NCBI RefSeq assembly: GCF_042140245.1
Contig: NZ_CP159483.1
Span: 868,001 to 932,000 of the forward strand
Direction: 5' to 3'
Source of the DNA: MH13 sp042140245
GTDB lineage: Bacteria; Pseudomonadota; Alphaproteobacteria; Rhizobiales; MH13
Length of the DNA stretch: 64,000 bases
The notes below the pieces were generated by a model. The model made no database searches. It saw nothing but the letters and a program-made list of their open reading frames with translations, and was not told where the DNA came from. A program made the translations under genes and the position numbers. Positions 8,401 to 17,815 of this stretch are shown in pieces (the stretch's first letter is position 1; each line of letters opens with the position of its first letter).

Positions 8401-9351
8401 TCAGTTGCAGTCGTAGGTGACGCCGTTGGCTTCATCTATGGCGCGGATGACTGACCACTCGTTTTGGAAGGTGATCGGAATGAACTGCTCTTCGCCGTTG
8501 CGGTTAAACTCTTCGGCGAGTGGAGAGCCTTCCCAATCGTAGCTGAAGAAGGCTTCCTGGATGGTTTCCTGCAGTTCTGGCGTTAGATTGTGGGCAACGC
8601 CATAGCTTGTGGTTGGGAAGGTTTGCGACTGGTAGATCGAGACCAACTGGTCTTCGCTGACCACGTCACGGTCAATCATGCGCGCCAGCACCGAGTTGGC
8701 GATGGCTGCAGCTGGATAGTCCTGGTTGGCGACACCCAAAATGGAGCTGTCGTGAGCGCCGGAAAAGACGGGCGTGAAGTCATCACCAGCTGCCATGCCA
8801 AACTCTGATTGCAGGATGGCCGATGGGGCTTTGAAGCCTGAGTTGGAGGTTTCGGAGGTGAAGGCCAGCTCGCCACCGCGAATGTCTTCAATTTCGCTGA
8901 TACCTGAGTCCGGGTAGGTCAGGATCTCCATTTCATAGCCAAACGAACCGTCATTGCCTGCCATCATAGCGAAGGGGCGATAGCCAGCGCAGGCCACGGC
9001 CAGCGGATTGGAACCGGTGTTGAAGCCAGCGATATGGAGGCGGCCAGCGCGCATCGCTTCGATCTGGGCAGCGTTTGACTGAACGGGGAAGAACTGAACG
9101 TTTTTGCCGGTTGCTTCTGCCACGTGATCCAAGAAGCCCTGCCAAACTTCAGCATAGACGGCTGGGTCTTCAACTGGGGTGTAAGCGAAGATCAGTGTGC
9201 CTGGATCGATCAGCTCTGATGGGTCGGTTGGGATGTCTGCGATCAGGTCGCCATCATTGTCGACATAGCGATCGCCAAGCATGAATTCGGCGTGTGCGGG
9301 CGCCACCAGCATAAGGGCAGCGAGTGCAGTGGTAATGGTGAGGGTTTTCAT
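8401..9351 (-). CDS. phnD: Phosphonate-type ABC transporter substrate-binding protein
   Basis: Periplasmic binding protein of about 316 aa. It begins with a signal peptide (MKTLTITTALAALMLVAPAHA) and contains PhnD-family blocks, including the QSNAAQIEAMRAGRLHIAGF helix-turn region, TSETSNSGFKAPSA and SGAHDSSILGVA, which form the oxyanion site. The start was placed at the ATG at 9351, with GGGAG just upstream. An in-frame extension to 9414 exists but would put the signal peptide internally. Its expression is probably PhoB-dependent (see the Pho box upstream). Confidence 0.93.
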   Translation of the reverse strand: MKTLTITTALAALMLVAPAHAEFMLGDRYVDNDGDLIADIPTDPSELIDPGTLIFAYTPVEDPAVYAEVWQGFLDHVAEATGKNVQFFPVQSNAAQIEAMRAGRLHIAGFNTGSNPLAVACAGYRPFAMMAGNDGSFGYEMEILTYPDSGISEIEDIRGGELAFTSETSNSGFKAPSAILQSEFGMAAGDDFTPVFSGAHDSSILGVANQDYPAAAIANSVLARMIDRDVVSEDQLVSIYQSQTFPTTSYGVAHNLTPELQETIQEAFFSYDWEGSPLAEEFNRNGEEQFIPITFQNEWSVIRAIDEANGVTYDCN

Positions 9352-9396
9352 TGTGTTCTCCCTGGTTACGTTCCCGCAAAGCGGTATCCACGCTGC

Positions 9397-9414
9397 ATGA
9401 CACTTATGTGACAA
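9397..9414 (-). promoter_or_regulatory. Candidate Pho box upstream of phnD
   Basis: Read on the minus strand this is TTGTCAC-ATAA-GTGTCAT: two 7-base direct repeats separated by 4 bases, matching the PhoB consensus CTGTCAT-N4-CTGTCAT at 11 of 14 half-site positions. It lies about 45 bases before the phnD start codon, where a promoter would be expected, and suggests induction under phosphate limitation. Confidence 0.72.
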
Positions 9415-9535
9415 ACGGGTGGTGCCTCTACTGGCTTGTTCTCAAGCGCTTTTGTCGGCGCTGCTAAATGATCACCGCTTGGGGCGCACCGCAAGGCCAT
9501 TGTGTCAGGTCTGTGGATGATGACAGGTTTTTTGT

Positions 9536-12313
9536 TCAGCCCACCGGATCAGATTCCGGCGTTGGCGCCGCCATTTTCCGCAAGGCGCGCTGATAGACCA
9601 CACCGATGCCGAGAAGCACCGCGCCCAGCCCAATAAACGAGATCGCGCGCAAGATGCCATCAAGGTTGCTGAGGTCGAGAAGGAAGACTTTTAGAACCAC
9701 CACAACCAACACCAAACCGGAGGCGGCCCGCAGTTTGAGATTGCGCCAATAGATCCCCGCCGCCAGCATCGCGATGCCGATCAGCAGCCAGACCACCGAA
9801 TAGGTGTAGAGCTCCGCTTCCAGCACGGGTTCAAGGGTCAGGTTGTTGGGGCTGAAAACCTGGCGGATGGTGAGATTGATCCAGGCAAAGGCGAGAAGCG
9901 CTGTAAAACCAAGCGCCAGATTGATGTAGGCCCTGTGCTTCTTCTCCCAACCTTGACGCACGACCAGCGCAAACAGAAGCGCCGGAAGCGCGTAAGCGTA
10001 GCCGATAAGGTTGAAGAGCAGACTCTCCCCAACGCGGATGCTGCCGTAGCGTAGGCCGACAGGCCCAAGCAGAGGGTTGAAAAGCAGGAACAGCGACACG
10101 GCCCCTCCCAGAATACCGAGGCCGCTTAAGATATCGGCGCCGCGCGAAAGAACCGGCGATTTGCTGAGCGTATCAAGTCGCGTCAGACCCAGCGAGAAGG
10201 CCCCACCCACCATCACCAGTGTTGCGGCCGCTGCCAGCGCATCGGTGCGACCGAAGAAGCGGAAGAACGGATCGATGGCATGCAAGGCGAGCAGGGCAAC
10301 GGTTATCACCGATGCGACAATGGCCGCCGCTTGCATCAGCTGCGCCCAGAGATCGTTTTTGGTGCGGGTCAGCACAACCGCCGAGGCGATGAAGCCAGCG
10401 GTCGGAATGCCGTAGCCCCAGAGAAGGATGTTGAAGACCGGCGGAGCCGAGATGAGCGCGGTGGGGTCGATGAAAGGTTCCCACATCAGCCGCGCGGCAT
10501 AGGGCAGCACGGCCAAAACGGCGAAGGCGCGCAGCTCCACCAACGGGTAGCGGAGATAAGTGATCACTGTTGCGCCGGCGATCAGGCCAAGCGCGATGGT
10601 GAGCCCGGCTCCCTCCAATGCGACCGCGGCGGCAAAGGCGATCGCGACGAGTGAGCCGATCAGCGCGCTGGCGATCGATTGGTCACGGCCCGGGGCACCG
10701 TTTGCAATGCGGGCGTTCAAGAGGCTCGCCTGGATGTGGAACAGCACGAAGAGCACCAGCGCTGCACCGGTGAACTCGGCTGTGCTGAGGAACTGCGTGA
10801 TCCGGCCATAGGCAATGAACAGCAAGAGCAAAGCGCTTGCCGCAGCTGTGGCCACCATGGGCGCACGGGCCGGTGAGCGCAGTGCCGCCCAGCTTGACCA
10901 GGCAAGCAGACCGGCCGACGCGATGGCGCCGATGCTCGCATAGGTCGGCACGCTGGCCAGTATTTCGATGGTGAGCAGGCTTGGGCTGAGCAACTGTTCA
11001 GCGGATGCCTCAGTCGCTGGAACACTCATGGTGAGATAGCGCGTGCAGGCCATCAGTGCTGGAACAAAGACCACATAGCGCATCGCTGGGTAGAGGTAGG
11101 CAATTGCCATCGGCACCGCGAAAAGCACCGCCATTTCGATCACTTGGATCGGCAAGTCCTGGCTTTCATGGAAGTGGAGCACGATGGGCAGAGTGAGCAG
11201 TGAAAGGACCGCGGTTGCTAGCCAATCAATGCCGCCCTCAGGATCCACAGATCGGTCATGGATTGAGAGCACAAAGGTTGAGAACGCCAAAGCAAAGGCG
11301 GCTGCCAAAAAGAGACTGACGATGACCGGTTCGCTGAAGGGCACTGCGACTTGGAACAGAACGGCGAAGGCGAACATCGCTCCGATGGCGCTGAGAGCCA
11401 GCCATAACCAGCCACGAATGCGAGCCACGGCGAGCGCTGCTGCTGAGACGGCCAGCACATAGATGGCCAGACCCAAAATGCTGTCGGTTTCTGTCGAGAT
11501 CAGGAAGGGCACGGCGTAAGAGACGATCAGTCCCAACCCGCCAAGGGAGGGACCGTGCACGAGGGATAGCGCCATGACGCCCAGTGCCAGCACCGCCAGT
11601 GCCACGAAGGCGACCATTGGGCCGATCAGCTCATAAAGACCGTGTGCGGCGTAGACGGCAGCAAACATGATGAAGATGCCGACGCTGGTGAGGATGGCCG
11701 GGATGTTGGCGCGCTCAAAGCCTGGCAATGCGTATTGGTTGGGGCGACGACGGATCCATTCGCCAAGCGCTGCGACCAGTGCACCGAACGCAAAGCCAAG
11801 CGTGACACGAGCGGCCGGGCTGAGAACGGCGTTTTCGATGGCGTAGCGCACCAGAAAAAGCCCTCCAAAGGCGAGGGCCAAACCACCCACCCAGATGGTG
11901 ATTTTCCCGCCAATGGTGCTTTCCGCATCCAGCGACTGTTTCTGCTCTGGCGCCTCTTGCACCGTCTGTGCTGCGTAGGCCCGTTGCGAGGCGTCTTCTG
12001 CCTCTTCAGGCAATTGTGGCGGCAAAGGCGGAGGTGCTGCGGATGTCTCCGTAACCTCTTCTGCCTCGGTGGGTTCAGGCGTCACCTGTTCCTTGTCAGC
12101 TTCGGTCTCGATTGAAGGCGTTGCGACGCTTGGCGTATCGGCCAGCCGCGCAGTCAGGTTCTTCACATCAAGCTGGAGGACGGCAACATCTTGCTGCAGG
12201 CGTTCGTGATTTCGGCGCAGTGTGCGCAGACCGAAAAAGGCGATGAAACCCAGTAGGGCACCAAGGATGACACCAACAACAAGGCCAATGCCGAGAATAA
12301 CAACGGAATCCAT
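9536..12313 (-). CDS. DUF2339 multi-spanning membrane protein
   Basis: 925 aa. An N-terminal membrane helix (about residues 5-28) is followed by a short coiled coil (HERLQQDVAVLQLDVKNL) and a Pro/Glu/Ala-rich linker to about residue 125, after which come more than twenty closely packed hydrophobic helices to the C-terminus. This matches the DUF2339 family of very hydrophobic bacterial membrane proteins of unknown function. There is no recognisable catalytic motif. It sits 41 bases after the MOSC gene on the same strand and could be on that transcript, but no functional link is evident. Confidence 0.88.
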   Translation of the reverse strand: MDSVVILGIGLVVGVILGALLGFIAFFGLRTLRRNHERLQQDVAVLQLDVKNLTARLADTPSVATPSIETEADKEQVTPEPTEAEEVTETSAAPPPLPPQLPEEAEDASQRAYAAQTVQEAPEQKQSLDAESTIGGKITIWVGGLALAFGGLFLVRYAIENAVLSPAARVTLGFAFGALVAALGEWIRRRPNQYALPGFERANIPAILTSVGIFIMFAAVYAAHGLYELIGPMVAFVALAVLALGVMALSLVHGPSLGGLGLIVSYAVPFLISTETDSILGLAIYVLAVSAAALAVARIRGWLWLALSAIGAMFAFAVLFQVAVPFSEPVIVSLFLAAAFALAFSTFVLSIHDRSVDPEGGIDWLATAVLSLLTLPIVLHFHESQDLPIQVIEMAVLFAVPMAIAYLYPAMRYVVFVPALMACTRYLTMSVPATEASAEQLLSPSLLTIEILASVPTYASIGAIASAGLLAWSSWAALRSPARAPMVATAAASALLLLFIAYGRITQFLSTAEFTGAALVLFVLFHIQASLLNARIANGAPGRDQSIASALIGSLVAIAFAAAVALEGAGLTIALGLIAGATVITYLRYPLVELRAFAVLAVLPYAARLMWEPFIDPTALISAPPVFNILLWGYGIPTAGFIASAVVLTRTKNDLWAQLMQAAAIVASVITVALLALHAIDPFFRFFGRTDALAAAATLVMVGGAFSLGLTRLDTLSKSPVLSRGADILSGLGILGGAVSLFLLFNPLLGPVGLRYGSIRVGESLLFNLIGYAYALPALLFALVVRQGWEKKHRAYINLALGFTALLAFAWINLTIRQVFSPNNLTLEPVLEAELYTYSVVWLLIGIAMLAAGIYWRNLKLRAASGLVLVVVVLKVFLLDLSNLDGILRAISFIGLGAVLLGIGVVYQRALRKMAAPTPESDPVG

Positions 12314-12353
12314 AGAAACCCTTTAGCAGCAACGTGCGAGGCGACGGTTGGCC

Positions 12354-12827
12354 CTAGTTGATAGGCTCAACACGATCTGTGCGCTGTATCACACCCGGCG
12401 CTACCACGCTGGCGGTGACACCGCCATGGCCTCGAACAGCAGAATATCCACCGGTACCAAAAGCCTCTTCCATACGGCTGCACGGTGCGCAGGGGCCGGT
12501 GACTGCCAAGGTGGCCGTGCCGATTTGGATGGTTCGGCCTTTGAGCGCCAAAAGGTTGATGCCGGAGACAACCAGGTTGCGCCGAAGCAGGGCCGGATCG
12601 ACAGGTGGCAATTCCAGGAGCGCACCGATCACCGCCAGATGTTCGTGCTGAATCAGCGTGATGGCGCGTTTGCCGGGGCGGCCATGATCGCCGACGAGAC
12701 CGTCTTCGCTGACCTCGACCGTTTCCACCTCCTGCATTGCCTCACGGCGGGCTGGTCGCAAGCCGATCCACTCCACGCGCCCGTGTTTGGCGATGGTGTT
12801 GATCAGCTCTTTAAGAGATTCAGCCAT
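12354..12827 (-). CDS. MOSC-domain protein
   Basis: 157 aa, essentially a stand-alone MOSC domain (molybdenum-cofactor sulfurase C-terminal type). The RRNLVVSGINLLAL block and the conserved cysteine in GPCAPCSRM are present. Small MOSC proteins of this kind (the YiiM family, for example) are thought to handle sulfur or reduce N-hydroxylated compounds with molybdenum cofactor; the substrate here is unknown. Its start codon lies 8 bases inside the end of the GH2 gene, so the two are probably translated together, though their roles are not obviously related. Confidence 0.88.
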   Translation of the reverse strand: MAESLKELINTIAKHGRVEWIGLRPARREAMQEVETVEVSEDGLVGDHGRPGKRAITLIQHEHLAVIGALLELPPVDPALLRRNLVVSGINLLALKGRTIQIGTATLAVTGPCAPCSRMEEAFGTGGYSAVRGHGGVTASVVAPGVIQRTDRVEPIN

Positions 12828-15108
12828 TCAAGGAGACTTTTTGGGGTGTAAAAACGCCTGAGGCCGTTTGCATGTCCACCGTCACCGCTTCATCACCCAG
12901 CACGCGCACCCAAAAGGCCGCAACACCGCCAATCATGGGGATCGTTGAAGGGCCTTGCAGGATGGCTGGGCCGTCCACGGTGATGGCGATTTGATCCATC
13001 AAGAAGGGAAGGCGGTTGCCCGCTTGGTCACGGGCGGTCAGGCGGATCATCCGATCTTGATAGGCGTCTTGGGTGCGGATCAGCGGCGCGACATCGATTT
13101 CCAGCGCTGTGGGTACGGGATCCGCCACGAAGCGCCGCTCAATCACCGTCTGCCCACTTACCAACCCGGTGAACAACCCATCGCGCCAGCTCTGACCCCA
13201 GACAATGCGTTTGTCCTCAGGGATGTCGGTCGCCTCGATGATCACCGGCGGATGCGGCAGATGCGGGAAACGGCTGAAGGCCGGCAAGAAGGTCAGAGGC
13301 TCGTCGTGACCATAGTGGAAGGTGACCGCATCGCAGTTGGTGAGGATCACCAGCGGAAACACGCCGCCAACCTTGCGGTCACCGAAGGACCAGTGCGTGG
13401 CGGGCTCCAAAATCGGGCGCTCACTGGCCGAGAACCCCTGGCTGGCATAGGCCATGGCGGCGAACTTGGGTGCACGACCCATTGTCATCACGCCGTGGTA
13501 GCAGATGCGGTCGCCGGAGCCGAAGTCGGCATGGGTGTTGTAGTCCACCATGCACCAGCCGATGGAGCCTGCGATATGCGGGTCAGCGTGGGCGGCATCG
13601 AGCACTTCCAGATGGCGTAGCACATGCTCTTCCTGGCGTTCCTCGCCATCAAAGATCTTGGTCGGGTACATGTGCCCATTGTACTCGGTGACGAGGTAGG
13701 GAACGATCTCGGTGAGGCCGGTTACCTCGCGTTGGTCGCGCAAGGGTGTCCGTGGGCGGTTGATGCGCGATTGCAGAAATTCCGGCAGATGCTCTTCGCC
13801 GAGCACGAAATCGTTCATCGTGTAGACGTCTTCTAAGAGCTGGGAGTCGGTGATGCAGCGCACGCCGCCGGTTTGCCGGGTTGGGTCGAGCGCGCGCGCC
13901 ATCGCGTTGGTTCGTTCGTAGAAGGCGTTGTCATCGGGTGACTCGTTAATGCGCACGCCCCAAAGCACTATCGAGGGATGGTTCCAGTCGCGGCGGATCA
14001 TCGCCTCGACATTTTTCACGCTCTGATCTTTGAACGCCTCGCCGCCAATGTGTTGCCAGCCGGGTATCTCCTCAAAGACCAGGAGGCCAATCTCATCGCA
14101 GCGATCCAGAAACGCTTTCGACTGGGGATAGTGCGAGGTGCGCACCAGATTGCAGCCGAGCTCGAACTTCAGGACGTCTGCGTCCTGCGCTTGCGCTTCC
14201 GGCCCAAGCGCGTAGCCAACATGAGGGAAGCTTTGGTGGCGGTTCAGCCCCATGATTTTGAGCGGCTGTTCGTTCAAGAAAAAACCGTCGGGGCGGAACT
14301 CGGCTTTACGAATGCCAAGGCGTAGTGTCAGGCTGTCCTCACCGTCTTCGGCTTTGTAGGTCACCTGGTACGTGTGCAGCACCGGATTGTTGGGTGACCA
14401 GCGCTGAAATCCAGCACCGAGCACCAGTTCGGCTTCGCCTTCATCGCTGATCAGCGGGAAACCCACCGGATCACCTATGGGATCACCATGCTTGTCGAGC
14501 CGGTCCAAAAGAATGGCACCCGCCACCGGTTTGCCCTGCGGGTTGGAAAGCCAGACCTTCACCTTCGCGGTGATGGTGTCGGCCATTGGATCGAGGATCT
14601 CGATCTTCACATTCTCGATGGTGATCGCGGGGCGCACATCCAGCCAGACATCGCGATAAATACCGGCATAGGTGAGATAATCGATGCGCCCACCAAAGGG
14701 TGGGATATCGCTGTTTTCGGCGCCATCAATGGCGATGGTGATGAGGTTTTCGCCCTCGATCAGATGGTCGGTTAAGCGCGCTTCAAACGGCGTGTAGCCA
14801 TCAGGGTGATCGGCAACAAGATGGCCGTTGACCCAGATCTTTGTGGCCGCCATTGCCCCTTCAAAGCAAAGCGCAACCTCCTGGCCTGCGAAGCGGTCCT
14901 CCCAGTGGAAAATCCGTTGGTAGGTGAAGGGCTTCTGGTGGGCGGTTTCATCACCATAGTTCCAAGGCAGGTCCACCGCATTGTGCGGCAGGCGCACGGT
15001 GCCTCCAGGTAAGGGCAACGTGATCCAGGCGGGATCAAACCCTTCGCGAAAAATCCACCCGGTGTTGAGCAGCGCGCGAGAGGTGCAAGACGCAGGGGGG
15101 GACGTCAT
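12820..15108 (-). CDS. Glycoside hydrolase family 2 (beta-galactosidase-like)
   Basis: 762 aa. An N-terminal GH2 sugar-binding domain (to about residue 160, with VNGHLVADHPDGYTPF), an immunoglobulin-like domain (160-270) and a TIM barrel follow in the usual order. The acid/base glutamate is in WGVRINES (E389) and the nucleophile glutamate in YLVTEYNGH (E475). No signal peptide is seen, so it should act on imported sugars in the cytoplasm. GH2 includes beta-galactosidase, beta-glucuronidase and beta-mannosidase; the neighbouring galactose genes favour a beta-galactosidase. It lies downstream of the LysE-like exporter and MalK-type ATPase on the same strand. Confidence 0.9.
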   Translation of the reverse strand: MTSPPASCTSRALLNTGWIFREGFDPAWITLPLPGGTVRLPHNAVDLPWNYGDETAHQKPFTYQRIFHWEDRFAGQEVALCFEGAMAATKIWVNGHLVADHPDGYTPFEARLTDHLIEGENLITIAIDGAENSDIPPFGGRIDYLTYAGIYRDVWLDVRPAITIENVKIEILDPMADTITAKVKVWLSNPQGKPVAGAILLDRLDKHGDPIGDPVGFPLISDEGEAELVLGAGFQRWSPNNPVLHTYQVTYKAEDGEDSLTLRLGIRKAEFRPDGFFLNEQPLKIMGLNRHQSFPHVGYALGPEAQAQDADVLKFELGCNLVRTSHYPQSKAFLDRCDEIGLLVFEEIPGWQHIGGEAFKDQSVKNVEAMIRRDWNHPSIVLWGVRINESPDDNAFYERTNAMARALDPTRQTGGVRCITDSQLLEDVYTMNDFVLGEEHLPEFLQSRINRPRTPLRDQREVTGLTEIVPYLVTEYNGHMYPTKIFDGEERQEEHVLRHLEVLDAAHADPHIAGSIGWCMVDYNTHADFGSGDRICYHGVMTMGRAPKFAAMAYASQGFSASERPILEPATHWSFGDRKVGGVFPLVILTNCDAVTFHYGHDEPLTFLPAFSRFPHLPHPPVIIEATDIPEDKRIVWGQSWRDGLFTGLVSGQTVIERRFVADPVPTALEIDVAPLIRTQDAYQDRMIRLTARDQAGNRLPFLMDQIAITVDGPAILQGPSTIPMIGGVAAFWVRVLGDEAVTVDMQTASGVFTPQKVSLNG

Positions 15109-15128
15109 GAAGGTGATCCTAAATGTGT

Positions 15129-15755
15129 TTATCGCTCTTGAAGCGCCAGCCTCAGGCCGAGTGCGCAGTAAATGCTGCCCACCACTTTGCCTTGCCAGCG
15201 CAGCACTGTCCTGTTGGTGCGTAGGAAGTTGCTGATCTTACCAGCGGCGAGGGCGAAAATCAGTGTGCTGAACAATCCCAGCGCCACCATGATCACGCCC
15301 AGGATTGCAAGCTGGCCGAGCACAAAGCCGTTTTCCGGTTTTACGAACTGCGGCAGGAACGCCAGGAAGAAGAGCGCGGTCTTCGGGTTCAGGACCTCTG
15401 CCAGAATGGCCTGACGAAAGGCCGCAGACGGCGACAAGGGCACAGTGGTTTGGCTGGTTGGATCAGGGGCTTTGGCAAAAAGAGCCCGCAGACCGAGATA
15501 GACCAGATAGGCCGCGCCCAGATATTTGATCAGGCTGAACAGAAAGGCTGAAGCCAAGATGATCGCCGATAGGCCGATCACGGCCAATGCTGTGTGAATG
15601 ATGTCGCCAACCGCGATCCCAAGCCCGGTCGCCACGCCGACACGAGTGCCCGATGTGGTCGCCCGGGCAACCGTGAGCACGGTGGCTGGACCTGGAATAA
15701 ACACAAAACCCAAAACGATCAGAATGTAAGTAATCAACGTTGTTTGATCGATCAT
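15129..15755 (-). CDS. LysE/RhtB-family exporter
   Basis: 208-aa inner-membrane protein with six predicted helices. The N-terminal VFIPGPATVLTVARATTSG segment is the RhtB/LysE signature. The family exports amino acids and similar small metabolites. It lies between the MalK-like and GH2 genes of the galactoside island. A role in exporting a sugar-derived product is possible but not shown by the sequence. Confidence 0.9.
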   Translation of the reverse strand: MIDQTTLITYILIVLGFVFIPGPATVLTVARATTSGTRVGVATGLGIAVGDIIHTALAVIGLSAIILASAFLFSLIKYLGAAYLVYLGLRALFAKAPDPTSQTTVPLSPSAAFRQAILAEVLNPKTALFFLAFLPQFVKPENGFVLGQLAILGVIMVALGLFSTLIFALAAGKISNFLRTNRTVLRWQGKVVGSIYCALGLRLALQER

Positions 15756-15782
15756 GGGCTCGCCTTTCGTTCTGCAGGGAGG

Positions 15783-16865
15783 TCAGCGCGCGCGCAAACC
15801 ATCTGCGGAGAACAGAAACGCTTTTTCGGGCGGAATGCCAATCTGAAATTCAGTGCCATGACGGGCATTGCGGCCTTCATTGGTTTCGATGGTCAGCGAC
15901 TTACCTTGGGTTGAGCCAGCATAGATGTAGCTGTCGGACCCCAAATGCTCGGCGACATCCACTTTCAGCGTCAGCATGGCGCCATCGCTCACCGACATAT
16001 GTTCAGGGCGAATACCGAGCTGGCAGGCATCGCCGACTGAAAGGCTGTCACCCGCGACTGGCAGTGTAATGGTGGTATCGTTTTGCTTAGTGAGCTTCAC
16101 CGTCACGCCGCCGTCTTTGCCGGTCACTTCAGCATCCAGAAAATTCATACGCGGTGAGCCGATAAAGCCGGCCACAAAAGCGTTGTCGGGATCATCGTAA
16201 AGGTGTAGTGGCGCGCCAACCTGCTCAATATTGCCGCCGCGCAGCACAACGATCTTGTCGGCCAGGGTCATGGCTTCCGTTTGATCGTGCGTCACATAAA
16301 TCATGGTGGAGCCTGAAAGCTCGTTGTGCAGGCGGGAAATCTCGACCCGCATCGCCACGCGAAGCTCAGCATCCAGGTTGGAAAGCGGCTCATCGAACAG
16401 AAACACATCAGGGTTGCGAACGATGGCACGCCCGATTGCAACACGCTGGCGCTGACCACCGGAAAGGGCGGCAGGCTTGCGCTTCAGCAGCGCATCAAGC
16501 TGAAGAATGTCGGCCGCATTCTTCACCGCCTTGTCGATCTCCGCTTTCGGATGGCCATTCATGCGCAAGCCGAATGACATGTTCTCCTCCACCGTCATGT
16601 GCGGATAGAGCGCGTAGGTCTGGAACACCATCGCCACGCCGCGTTCGGCTGGGTCCACATCGTTAACTTGGCGATCGCCGATGGAGACATCGCCGCCGGT
16701 GATCTCTTCAAGACCGGCGATCATTCGCAAAAGTGTGGACTTACCGCAGCCGGATGGGCCAACGAAAACAACGAACTCGCCATCCTCAATGTCCAGATCC
16801 ACGCCATGGATCACGTCCACCGGACCGTAGCTTTTCTTGACGTCGCGAAGGGTTAGTCCAGCCAT
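15783..16865 (-). CDS. Sugar ABC transporter ATP-binding protein (UgpC/MalK type)
   Basis: 360 aa. The ATPase domain has Walker A GPSGCGKST, Q-loop FQTYALYPHMTV, signature LSGGQRQRVAIGRAIVR and Walker B VFLFDEPLSNLDAELR. A C-terminal OB-fold regulatory domain (TOBE, residues 240-360) is present. Its transporter partners are almost certainly the binding protein and permeases encoded divergently at 18,139-21,307, which lack their own ATPase. The IclR gene lies 11 bases upstream on the same strand. Confidence 0.93.
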   Translation of the reverse strand: MAGLTLRDVKKSYGPVDVIHGVDLDIEDGEFVVFVGPSGCGKSTLLRMIAGLEEITGGDVSIGDRQVNDVDPAERGVAMVFQTYALYPHMTVEENMSFGLRMNGHPKAEIDKAVKNAADILQLDALLKRKPAALSGGQRQRVAIGRAIVRNPDVFLFDEPLSNLDAELRVAMRVEISRLHNELSGSTMIYVTHDQTEAMTLADKIVVLRGGNIEQVGAPLHLYDDPDNAFVAGFIGSPRMNFLDAEVTGKDGGVTVKLTKQNDTTITLPVAGDSLSVGDACQLGIRPEHMSVSDGAMLTLKVDVAEHLGSDSYIYAGSTQGKSLTIETNEGRNARHGTEFQIGIPPEKAFLFSADGLRAR

Positions 16866-16876
16866 TTGTGTCGTCC

Positions 16877-17815
16877 TTACGTTAGAGTCGGGGCCATGCG
16901 CATGGTGGCGTCCGCGGCGATGATGCGCGCGGCCTCCTTCAGCGTTGGGGCCAGGTCTTCTAGGGTCTTAATGTCGTTGACGGAGCCAGGGTTGGTGGCA
17001 GACAAGCCGCCAAACAAAGCGCCATCGGTGGAAAGAATGGGCACGGCAATGCAGACGATGCCGGGTTCATGCTCTTCTCGGTCATAGGCATGGCCACGCT
17101 GGCGGATGGCTTCCAGTTCATCCAGCAAAGCTTGACGGCTTGTGAGCGTGGTTGGCGTGAAGCGAGCCAGTGTTTGGCGGTGCAGACAGTCTTCCAGTGC
17201 ATCGTCCGGCAAATAGGCCATCATCGCCTTGCCAACGCCGGTGCAATAGGCCGGTCCCACCTTGCCGGGCCGTGAAAACATCGCCAGCCCACGATTGCCG
17301 ATGCGTTTGTCGAGATAGAGCACCTGGCCATTGTCCAGCTGCGCCAGGTGAATGGTCTTGCCAAGCTCCGCGTGTAGACTGTCGAGTACAGGACGCGCGG
17401 CATCCGAGAGCGAACCATGAGCCCATGCGGCGTGAGCGAGGCGGATCAACCGTGGGCCAAGCTGGTAGCTGCCATTGCTCTCATTGTGGGTGAGCATGCG
17501 CTCGTCCACCAAGCTCTTCAGCATCCGGTGAAGCGTGGCCTTGGGAAAGGGTAGGCGTTCTTTGAGTTCGGAGAAGCGTAAGGGCTGCTCGGCCTCTGCA
17601 AACGCATCAAGCAGCATCAAAGACTTGGTCACCGGCCCATCGCCAGGTGTGCGGACGGGATCGCTGCCAGAAGCGGACGAGGCGGCGGGATTGGAGGCGC
17701 GTGCAAGGGCCGCGCGCGCATCGTCTATCGGCGCGTTGGTCGGCTCTACCGTCCCTGCTGACGGTCCACTGGGTGCCGCATTGGGCACCGCGCTGGAAGG
17801 CTCCAGGCGTGGCAT
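16877..17815 (-). CDS. IclR-family transcriptional regulator
   Basis: 312 aa. A winged helix-turn-helix (about residues 62-125, PVTKSLMLLDAFAEAEQPLR to PKATLHRMLKSLVDE) is followed by the IclR effector domain with RGHAYDREEHEPGIVCIAVP. The first 60 or so residues are a Pro/Ala/Ser-rich extension that is unusual for the family; a later start is possible, but the next in-frame ATG (codon 107 region) would delete the DNA-binding domain. It is divergent from the galactoside operon and probably controls it, responding to a sugar or galactonate-type intermediate. Confidence 0.9.
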   Translation of the reverse strand: MPRLEPSSAVPNAAPSGPSAGTVEPTNAPIDDARAALARASNPAASSASGSDPVRTPGDGPVTKSLMLLDAFAEAEQPLRFSELKERLPFPKATLHRMLKSLVDERMLTHNESNGSYQLGPRLIRLAHAAWAHGSLSDAARPVLDSLHAELGKTIHLAQLDNGQVLYLDKRIGNRGLAMFSRPGKVGPAYCTGVGKAMMAYLPDDALEDCLHRQTLARFTPTTLTSRQALLDELEAIRQRGHAYDREEHEPGIVCIAVPILSTDGALFGGLSATNPGSVNDIKTLEDLAPTLKEAARIIAADATMRMAPTLT

